Virus record (IMG/VR): IMGVR_UViG_3300010368_000100
Span: 1 to 24,978 of that record
DNA: 24,978 bases
Strand: one strand, 5' to 3'
From: a virus
Shown piece after piece: positions 1 through 6,423 of the stretch. The notes beneath the pieces were generated by a model. The model saw only the letters and a program-made list of their open reading frames with translations. It did no database searches and was not told the DNA's origin. The stretch's first letter is position 1, and every line of letters starts with the position of its first letter. The translations under genes and the position numbers were made by a program.

Positions 1-1
1 A

Positions 2-580
2 GACCCTGACAGGATCGTATTATTCATGTCCGACATTGACGAGGCGGAAGCCCTTGCTTTGGAAGAGTGTCTGATCATCCAATATGGAAGGATTGATATT
101 GGCACCGGAAAATTATATAACAAGACCAATGGTGGTGAGGGTATATCCGGATATCGTCATACGGATGAGACCAAGCACCGGATGTCCAAATCTCACACCG
201 GTGTTCCGAAGAGCCAGTCCCATAGGGATAATATTTATTGGGCCACTGTGGGTGAGAATAATCCAATGCATGGAAGATTGCACACGGATGAGACCCGAGC
301 AAAGATGTCGGCAGCCCACACCGGAACCACTAAATCACCCGAAACAAGGTCAAAGATGTCGGCTGCTACCTCCGGTGAGAATAATCCAATGTATGGCCGG
401 AGATATAAGAAAACCAGAGATTCGATTAAAAGGTCTGCCCGGGCTCATATGAAGTGCTGTGAAATTGATGGTGTGTTATATGGTTCTGCCAAAGAAGCTG
501 CGAAAACTCTTGGTGTTGGATACAGCACTGTCACCGCCCGATTAAAGAATGTCAAATTCCCGGAATGGAACTTTGTATAA
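2..580 (+). CDS. GIY-YIG/NUMOD3 free-standing homing endonuclease, 3' part (5' end off the window)
   Basis: This is the C-terminal part of a Seg/Mob-like DNA endonuclease. The frame is open to the left edge, so the internal ATG at 26 is probably not the start; the GIY and YIG strands must lie outside. Numbering from that ATG, residues 1-40 look like the end of a GIY-YIG domain: the helix with the likely catalytic Glu (ALEECLIIQYGR, about E13) and the conserved Asn of LYNKTNGGEG (N32). Next come NUMOD3-type DNA-binding repeats: RHTDETKHRMSKSHTG (44-59), a closely similar HTDETRAKMSAAHTG (86-100), a degenerate KSPETRSKMSAATSG (103-117) and two ENNPM(H/Y)GR motifs. The end (about 146-175) resembles a NUMOD1-type helix-turn-helix. 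It is the only plus-strand gene, converges on gp23 and shares the terminator region with it. Such genes are mobile and often sit beside conserved phage genes. The family is clear; the cut site is unknown. Confidence 0.85.
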   Translation, partial: DPDRIVLFMSDIDEAEALALEECLIIQYGRIDIGTGKLYNKTNGGEGISGYRHTDETKHRMSKSHTGVPKSQSHRDNIYWATVGENNPMHGRLHTDETRAKMSAAHTGTTKSPETRSKMSAATSGENNPMYGRRYKKTRDSIKRSARAHMKCCEIDGVLYGSAKEAAKTLGVGYSTVTARLKNVKFPEWNFV

Positions 581-611
581 AAAAAAGAGGCCGGAAAAAT
601 CCGGCCTCTTT
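579..611 (-). terminator. Intrinsic terminator after major capsid gene
   Basis: There is a perfect 8-bp stem, GAGGCCGG (587-594) with CCGGCCTC (601-608), around a 6-base loop, extended by three A-T pairs. Read on the minus strand it is followed by a run of eight T (586 to 579), the classic rho-independent layout. It starts about 25 bases after the gp23 stop codon and so ends the capsid transcript. On the plus strand the same stem is followed only by TTTC, so it would end the endonuclease transcript less well. The endonuclease stop codon (578-580) lies inside the A/T run. Confidence 0.9.
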
Positions 612-634
612 CAGTATAGCTAAGTCTTTGAAAA

Positions 635-1957
635 TTAACCCAGAATGTTCTCAACTCTGAATATGCGAAAGAATTTATTCGACCGTGCATTACCGATACC
701 GTTTTGCGGAGTTGCCTCGGCGAACGGATTGGCGACCATGCCGTAGCGGGTCTTGAATGCCATGATCTGGCTAAGGTTAGCCGGGTCAGTGGCACGCAGT
801 TGCGTGAGCGGAACGTATGGGCAGTAGAAGATACCGGCATCGAAAGGATGCGACCCACGATAACCAACACAGGCATAGTCAACGACCGCATATGGATCGA
901 TGTACACCTTGAGCCAGCCGTTAAGAACGCCAGCAAACGTGTTGCCAGTGTCGTCAACTTTCAGGCCACCCGACTTCATCTCAGGAGTGTAATCAAGAAC
1001 ACCGGCCATGCGCAGGGCAGAGGCAACGTTCGAGGAACACAGGATGAAGTTACCACGGCCACGACGAGTGTCTTTGGCAACGGCATTGGCTTCAAGCTCA
1101 AGCTGCAGAACCATACCCTTGATACGCTCAGCTGACCAGCGGCCATCGGCATCGGCAGTCAGGTTGAACACGCCGGGAACGGCTACGTTTGCAGTCTGGG
1201 CTCCACGTTTCGCACGGGAGGTGATTGTACGAATCATCTCACGGTTGATTTCAGCCAGAATTTCAGGGGCAAGGATGTTTGCCAGTTCGGCATCGGCATC
1301 CAGACCGTGAATGGCCTTGAGGTCTTGGAACAGCTCAAGCGAATAGTTGGCCTTCAATTGGCGGGACACAGCAGTGACGCTGGTCTTTTCGATTGAGAAA
1401 CCCATTTCGCCGTAGGTATCACCCTCTGCCGTGGCAGTGGACATACCGGTGCCGAAGCCGAAGTCATCAGCGAGGTCATCGCCAGTGCCAGCGCCGACGA
1501 GTGATGTAGGCGTACCGCCATCATTCGAACCAGCAGCACCCAGAAGAGACGAAGGATCGCCACCGTGGATACCAGCACCCGAGAAATCGGTGTCAGCTTC
1601 GTTGAAGAGAGCTTCCGTACCGGACATCGAGGTGTAGCGTGACTTCATTGCGAAGATCAGGCCGACTGGACCGTTCATAGGCTGGACACCAGCAAGATCG
1701 AATGCGATCAGGTTAGGCATTGCCCGACGAACGAGGGAGATAAGGATCGGGTCCCAGTTGGCAACGCCAGCATTGGACACGGAGTTGGTTGGAACTGCTT
1801 CGTTCAGTGAACGATCAGCCCGCATGGCAACTTCTTGGTTTTCAAGAACCTGTGCAGTTACCGTCTTGCGGTAATGATCGCCAATGGCCGGAGCGGCATC
1901 AGCATTGAGGACCGGAGCCCACTTTTCGACCAGAAGGTCGGTTGAAGTCATAGACAT
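635..1957 (-). CDS. 23: Major capsid protein gp23
   Basis: This is the main shell protein of the T4-like head, 440 aa (T4 gp23 is 521 aa; cyanophage-type versions are shorter). The N-terminal part has the typical gp23 layout: a removable peptide, then NWDPILISLVRRAMPNLIAF at about 67-86 and VQPMNGPVGLIFAMKSRY just after. The prohead protease normally cuts after (L/I)-x-E; the best site here is L51-N-E53 before A54, which would leave a mature chain of about 387 aa. The chosen ATG at 1957 has GGAAAG nine bases upstream; Met3 is a weaker alternative. It is the last gene of the 68-like/21/22/23 unit, lies 24 bases after gp22, and is followed by a strong terminator. No separate late promoter is seen directly upstream, so the nearest one is that at 4324-4331. 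The identification is firm. Confidence 0.97.
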   Translation of the reverse strand: MSMTSTDLLVEKWAPVLNADAAPAIGDHYRKTVTAQVLENQEVAMRADRSLNEAVPTNSVSNAGVANWDPILISLVRRAMPNLIAFDLAGVQPMNGPVGLIFAMKSRYTSMSGTEALFNEADTDFSGAGIHGGDPSSLLGAAGSNDGGTPTSLVGAGTGDDLADDFGFGTGMSTATAEGDTYGEMGFSIEKTSVTAVSRQLKANYSLELFQDLKAIHGLDADAELANILAPEILAEINREMIRTITSRAKRGAQTANVAVPGVFNLTADADGRWSAERIKGMVLQLELEANAVAKDTRRGRGNFILCSSNVASALRMAGVLDYTPEMKSGGLKVDDTGNTFAGVLNGWLKVYIDPYAVVDYACVGYRGSHPFDAGIFYCPYVPLTQLRATDPANLSQIMAFKTRYGMVANPFAEATPQNGIGNARSNKFFRIFRVENILG

Positions 1958-1981
1958 TTTGTTTTTCTTTCCAGTATGGGT

Positions 1982-3478
1982 TTAGCTAAGGTTTCGGTCT
2001 CGGGTAATTTGCATTGCTTTCAGATAGCCGCTCATCGATGATGAGAGGTCCTGATCGCCATTACCTTCGTTCAGGTTTTCGACCAATGGGTCACTAGGTG
2101 CCTTCGAGGTCTTGGTATTGCCATTGCCAAAGTGGGTTTCTTTCAGACGATTGATCGACACTTCAAATTCTGCGTTGTCCGTATAGTCCACGGACTCAGC
2201 AAGCTTTTGTAGCTTTGATGTCTGGTTCACGCTCAGATCGAACGATGCTTCCGAGATAATCTGGTTGCGCTTCAACTCAACATTTTCCTTGCGGATTGCG
2301 AGAGCTTGGCGAGTAACCTTCTTGATTTTCTCATCCTTGGCTGCTACAGTAGCTTCCAATTGTTCCACCATGTCGATTTTGCCTTCTGGCACTTCGACGT
2401 GATGCTCTGTGAATACCTGCCGGATACCTGCGACAAACGAGTCGGACAGTTGGGTGGCAGCACCTTCACGGATTGCGATCTTGTTCTCTTCGAAATAGTT
2501 CTCTGTGACATAGTCCAGATACTCATCGACCCGAGAAATTAGAGCCTCTTCTTGATGTTCAATCTCTTCCGAGAGTGCCAACGAGAATTGAACTTCGATA
2601 TCTTCTGCGATCAAATTGATCTTTGCAGCGACGGCTGCTTCGAAGATTTCAGTTGCCGCAGCAAGGAATTCTGGTGAAAGCGTTTCATCGATTTCATGCA
2701 GAGCCGCAACTTCGTCCGATAGATCGATCTCAATTGCTTCCATTGCCTTAAGCTTGACATTCTTGCCCTTGAACGATGCATCAACCAGCTTGTTGTTTTG
2801 GTTCATGTAACGCTGCACCAGACCAAGAATTGCCTTGGCTTGTGGCAGGCTGTATTTGGTTGTCTTGTTGCCCGCAGCCTTGACGGAATTAACCGAGTCA
2901 GCCGTGGTAACAAACTTGTCGGCGCCGGTCGAGACAGCACGCTTAGGAAGCTTTGTAGCCTTCTTTGCGCTGTTTTCAGGAGCCACTTGGGCACCATCTT
3001 GTCCAGCCGGAGCATTCAGAGTTTGCATTTTCCCATCCCATGAGGAAGGATCAGCAGATTCGCCAAACATGTCTTCGTCTTCGTCATTTCTAAATTCGAC
3101 TTCGACATCATCGTCGCCTTCATCGGAAAATTCGTCACCGTCTTCTTGGCCCAGTTCATCAGCACCGACTTCATCGTCACCCTCAACACCGGCAATAGCC
3201 GCAAGTTGGGATAGGAGGTCTTCGATCTGATCGATCAGGCCAGCGGCATCGCCATCGTCTTCGCCTTCGAGATCGTCCTCGTCGCTAACGGATTGCCCGT
3301 CAACAGCGCCTTCATCATCGGAAATGCCTTCGGCATCGTCCAGTTGATCAAGGTCGGAAATCTCATCTTCATCATCGAGATCGACGCCGGATACACCTGT
3401 ATCGGAATCGGCCCCAAAGATGTCAACATCGGCTTCGTCATCCACATTCGGATTGCGCTTATGTGCTCTAGGATTCAT
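1982..3478 (-). CDS. 22: Prohead core scaffold protein gp22
   Basis: This is the main internal scaffold of the prohead, on which gp23 assembles and which gp21 then degrades. At 498 aa it is much longer than T4 gp22 (269 aa). Residues about 13-147 are extremely acidic and low in complexity (runs of D and E with G, S, A), probably disordered. A short basic stretch follows (KKATKLPKR). The rest is mostly helical, with coiled-coil character around the segment DMVEQLEATVAAKDEKIKKV. The C-terminus, SMSGYLKAMQITRDRNLS, resembles the conserved end of gp22 proteins. It lies between gp21 (14-base gap) and gp23, the T4 gene order. The call rests on context, composition and the C-terminal motif. The acidic N-terminal extension is the unusual feature. 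Confidence 0.9.
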   Translation of the reverse strand: MNPRAHKRNPNVDDEADVDIFGADSDTGVSGVDLDDEDEISDLDQLDDAEGISDDEGAVDGQSVSDEDDLEGEDDGDAAGLIDQIEDLLSQLAAIAGVEGDDEVGADELGQEDGDEFSDEGDDDVEVEFRNDEDEDMFGESADPSSWDGKMQTLNAPAGQDGAQVAPENSAKKATKLPKRAVSTGADKFVTTADSVNSVKAAGNKTTKYSLPQAKAILGLVQRYMNQNNKLVDASFKGKNVKLKAMEAIEIDLSDEVAALHEIDETLSPEFLAAATEIFEAAVAAKINLIAEDIEVQFSLALSEEIEHQEEALISRVDEYLDYVTENYFEENKIAIREGAATQLSDSFVAGIRQVFTEHHVEVPEGKIDMVEQLEATVAAKDEKIKKVTRQALAIRKENVELKRNQIISEASFDLSVNQTSKLQKLAESVDYTDNAEFEVSINRLKETHFGNGNTKTSKAPSDPLVENLNEGNGDQDLSSSMSGYLKAMQITRDRNLS

Positions 3479-3492
3479 TGTATTTCCTTTTC

Positions 3493-4134
3493 TTAATCTT
3501 GAGACATTCCAGAGAGGAACTGTCTCAAGCTATTAAGCTTTCGAGTCATAAGTTCAGTCTCCGTTTCTTCTTCAATGCGCTTAGCTTTGAAAATCCCATC
3601 GGTGTCCTTGGCCCACTCCACGCCTTCCATAATCCCATTAACAAATGCGTTATGCGCTGAGGGGTCTTGAACAATATCGACGGTATTCAAAAGGAAGTCA
3701 TTTCCAACGTAGGAAACACCCTCCTGCTGCGTAAGGCTGCCCATACCACGACTTGAAACGCCTAGTTGGACACCACCTTCAAGAAGACCTTGGACGATCT
3801 TCCCACACGGGGTATTCAATACTAGGGCTTTTCCAATCACATCATCACCTTTCCATGAAAGTTCCATGATGCGATGGGAAACTCTGTCCATATTGATGGT
3901 CGGGCCTTCGGGGTGATCTAGTTCACCAACAGCTCGACCAGTACGGACTTGATTTGTATTATATGCGTCAACCGCAGATTCTAGAATACTCTTCTTGTAA
4001 ACACGGCCATTGCGGTTCTTCTTCTCGGCTTGCATAAACACGCCTTCGATGTAGAACTTCTTTTCGCCAGACTTAGCGTCATTCTCGGTCAAGACCTCGA
4101 TGCCACTATTCATATGTTCACAGATTAGTTTCAT
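3493..4134 (-). CDS. 21: Prohead core protease gp21
   Basis: This is the serine protease that matures the T4-like prohead. It cuts gp23, the scaffold and itself after (L/I)-x-E sites. Its 213 aa match the family size. The conserved blocks are all visible: FYIEGVFMQAEKKNRNGRVY (27-46), GELDHPEGPTI (70-80) with the likely catalytic His74, LGVSSRGMGSL (124-134) with the nucleophile Ser127 or Ser128, and VDIVQDPSAHNAFV (152-165) with the likely Asp157. The start codon overlaps the stop of the small core gene upstream (ATGA), which suggests translational coupling. The tail after about residue 185 is charged and probably lost on self-cleavage. The identification is firm. Confidence 0.95.
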   Translation of the reverse strand: MKLICEHMNSGIEVLTENDAKSGEKKFYIEGVFMQAEKKNRNGRVYKKSILESAVDAYNTNQVRTGRAVGELDHPEGPTINMDRVSHRIMELSWKGDDVIGKALVLNTPCGKIVQGLLEGGVQLGVSSRGMGSLTQQEGVSYVGNDFLLNTVDIVQDPSAHNAFVNGIMEGVEWAKDTDGIFKAKRIEEETETELMTRKLNSLRQFLSGMSQD

Positions 4135-4301
4135 TTCGGTGCGATCTTTGCAAATAGCTCTTGTGCGACGTCAACACGGACGTCATGCATTCTGTCTGCG
4201 CTCTTTTCCAAATGAATTTCAGTGAAGGTGCGCTCGGCATCCTCGAACTGCTCTTTCTGGATGAAGCCAATTAGCTCCCGAACTTGTTCACGATTTGACA
4301 T
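4131..4301 (-). CDS. Small prohead core protein (gp68-like), 56 aa
   Basis: This is a short gene that a 60-residue cut-off would miss. It runs from an ATG at 4301 to a TGA that overlaps the gp21 start. A good Shine-Dalgarno sequence (AAGGA, about seven bases before ATG) and a perfect late-promoter element 22 bases upstream support it. The product begins MSNREQVRELIGFIQKEQFE and ends with VDVAQELFAKIAPK. The pattern (an N-terminal helix, a middle E-x-H/M-x-x-K helix, a final VAQELF) matches the tiny core proteins coded just before gp21 in cyanophage-like T4 relatives, usually labelled gp67/gp68-like. Its likely role is in the internal core that fixes head length. Existence is well supported; assignment to gp68 rather than gp67 rests on remembered family patterns. 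Confidence 0.8.
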   Translation of the reverse strand: MSNREQVRELIGFIQKEQFEDAERTFTEIHLEKSADRMHDVRVDVAQELFAKIAPK

Positions 4302-4323
4302 GTGTTATCCTTGTTTATGCAAA

Positions 4324-4331
4324 TATTTATA
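4324..4331 (-). promoter_or_regulatory. T4-type late promoter TATAAATA before the head genes
   Basis: The minus strand reads TATAAATA, the exact T4 late -10 element recognised by gp55-type sigma with the sliding clamp. It contains the TAA stop codon (4329-4327) of the 698-aa gene. Transcription would start about 4317, leaving a leader of about 16 bases with the AAGGA ribosome site of the 56-aa gene. It would drive the unit 68-like, 21, 22 and 23 down to the terminator at 579-611. Confidence 0.8.
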
Positions 4332-6423
4332 GTGATTTGATTTTCTGGGAATACTGTTTGAATGACTCAAGTGCAGCGCTGTGCACCTTCCCGGTCACGG
4401 CATGATAGACAAGCTCAACAGCATCTCGATTAGTAACATGGGTGCCAGCCTCGCCCTGAAAAAGGAATGTGGCCAGAGCCTCGATTTCAGCGGTCTGCTC
4501 AAAAGTTGCACTACCCATGTGATAGGTATCAAACCCAGAATTGGATGGCACCCAATCCAGAATGTCACCCAGAGTATCACTGAGCGGTCGTGGATTATCG
4601 TCACCACCATCGTAATCATCAATGGCGTCCCGAATATTTCCACGGTGCGCTTCGAATTTGATGTATGATGATTGGGTTGGGTACTCTTCCTCAAAGAATG
4701 ACGAGAAGTGCCCGCCTATGGAGCCCACAGCAAGCCCGACATATTCGTGATAGGCGGCCCTGAACCGTTCTTCAAATACCCAATCAGGCACCCTGAATTT
4801 GGTACGTTTGACAATCTGTTCGATGATGTGAGATTTAGCTTCCTCATCGTCAATGAATTCGAACTCTTGTCGGCCCATAACAGTCGGAAATTTTTTGGCG
4901 AGGGCGGCGTTGAGCTTCGCATCGTTCTTGCGCAGTGCCTGTCCCACAATCGTTTCAGAAGCATGTTTCACGCTGAAATGTTCATGATAGAATGGAAAAA
5001 TATCCGCCTCGAAGTCAAGTGGCCCGCTCTCATTCGCCGGGATTTCCAGCATCTCGCCCAGTCGCATGATATCGTCATGCGATGGATTGCTCCCGTGCTT
5101 CTTCTCCGATCTCACAACGATGTCATTGAGCATATTTTGGATGTCATCCGAGACTTCTGACATAAGGTCTTGGCAATCGAGGGTGGTTTCCATTACAATG
5201 AAATCTCGGTTCACAGACTCGATGGAATTATTGTTGAGATACACTTCGGTGCGAAGCCATGTCTCGAATTCATCCGCAACATCGGAGTCCCCACCGGCGA
5301 TCCATCTGTCCACGATGGGCGCCCCGTTTGTCTGGAAATCAAAGTCCGGCTTCCCGGCCATGATTTCCTGTTGCTGGTCTTCTGTGAAGTCTTCCCATGT
5401 CCAATTTTCCTCAACAACCCATCGTGGATCGCCCATGCCCCGGATGCCCCGTAGAAGCATCAAGTCAACCAAATATTTCCCATACTTTTCGGCGACGGGC
5501 TTCTTGTTTCCTCGGCCTTTTATTTCACCGATGATACCGCCATCCTCCTTGATCACGGTCACATGTGGCATGCGCCACCGGTTTCCTGTTGCGTCTGTTT
5601 TCATTGTGCTGAGTGATATGAGAATATCGTCACTATTTTGCCGGGGTTCATTTCCACAATGTCCCATGGCCTCTTGTTCGGCACTACAATATGCCTTATC
5701 CGTGGACACCCACGCCATCTTTTTATCGGGGTATTCTTTGAGGACCTTTACGTCATTCTCACCCTCAAGCTTGATCCAGCCTTTCCATGTCGCATTATAT
5801 GCATTCTCAAGTGCATTATGGAGCATGCCGTATGATAGTGATGGATCGAATGTGATGGCATCAACCGCAACCACACCAGCCTTGGCAAATTTCGACAGAC
5901 TGTTGATCTCATCGGTCAGACGCTCAGTTCCGGAATGCCAGAATAGCAAGCGGATGGTATTCCGATATGAATCTTCACCCATGGCCTTCTGCATTTTGCG
6001 AGAAAATCCATACTGCAGGATGAACCCCAGTGCCTTTACGACTCTTTCATTCTTTTCGATGGTATAGCCGCCGGACATCCCGCCAATCGCATCCCGCATC
6101 GCAATAGCAAGAAATCCAGATTTCAGATATTTGACGGCCCAGACGATTTGATCTTCTTTGGGAAATTTTAGCTTGAGAGACTTTGTCTGGGCATCCAGCC
6201 ATGTTCGATTCATTTCGAGTTTGCGAGTAAGCTCTTTCACGTTCCCTTCGCTGTTGGTGGCATCTCCACCACCCTGTTCCAGATAGTTGACAATTTTTCG
6301 AGCAAGGACCGGTGCAGAGTCGATGTCGGCCATCATCTGAGGGATATTGGCAGCTTCCGAGAAGAATGCCATTTGCCCGCTCTGCATGATGGCAGATATT
6401 TCACGAAGCAAGTTGTCGGACAT
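4327..6423 (-). CDS. Unknown 698-aa protein with PcfJ-like motif, between portal and protease genes
   Basis: I do not recognise a named T4 gene here. T4 has only the small genes 67 and 68 at this place. The most distinctive segment is about residues 235-325: W-V-S-T-D-K-A-Y-C, then MGHCGN (His255-Cys256), then ILISLSTM, MPHVTVIKEDGGIIGEIKGR, and GRGNKKP (around Gly305). This order (HC(G/V), SLR/SLS, P-x-x-T(V/I), G-x-I-x-(Q/E)-I-(K/R)-G-(K/R)-G-N) resembles the core of PcfJ-like proteins, a family first named in conjugative plasmids and of unclear function. The rest is rich in acidic and aromatic residues, without a signal peptide or membrane segment. The start overlaps the portal stop codon (TAATG), so it is translationally coupled to gp20 and expressed late. 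It may be a head-internal or injected protein, or a processing enzyme, but that is inference. Confidence 0.6.
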   Translation of the reverse strand: MSDNLLREISAIMQSGQMAFFSEAANIPQMMADIDSAPVLARKIVNYLEQGGGDATNSEGNVKELTRKLEMNRTWLDAQTKSLKLKFPKEDQIVWAVKYLKSGFLAIAMRDAIGGMSGGYTIEKNERVVKALGFILQYGFSRKMQKAMGEDSYRNTIRLLFWHSGTERLTDEINSLSKFAKAGVVAVDAITFDPSLSYGMLHNALENAYNATWKGWIKLEGENDVKVLKEYPDKKMAWVSTDKAYCSAEQEAMGHCGNEPRQNSDDILISLSTMKTDATGNRWRMPHVTVIKEDGGIIGEIKGRGNKKPVAEKYGKYLVDLMLLRGIRGMGDPRWVVEENWTWEDFTEDQQQEIMAGKPDFDFQTNGAPIVDRWIAGGDSDVADEFETWLRTEVYLNNNSIESVNRDFIVMETTLDCQDLMSEVSDDIQNMLNDIVVRSEKKHGSNPSHDDIMRLGEMLEIPANESGPLDFEADIFPFYHEHFSVKHASETIVGQALRKNDAKLNAALAKKFPTVMGRQEFEFIDDEEAKSHIIEQIVKRTKFRVPDWVFEERFRAAYHEYVGLAVGSIGGHFSSFFEEEYPTQSSYIKFEAHRGNIRDAIDDYDGGDDNPRPLSDTLGDILDWVPSNSGFDTYHMGSATFEQTAEIEALATFLFQGEAGTHVTNRDAVELVYHAVTGKVHSAALESFKQYSQKIKSL

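Noticed and set aside
228-236. AATAAATA on the minus strand inside the endonuclease gene
   Set aside because: It lies beyond the capsid terminator, inside a plus-strand coding region, and the gene it could drive is outside the window.
5066-6067. Plus-strand open frame of 333 codons opposite the 698-aa gene
   Set aside because: The product is Ser/Arg/Pro-rich without any recognisable motif. The minus-strand gene has coding signals, coupling to gp20 and sensible domain content, so this is an antisense shadow.
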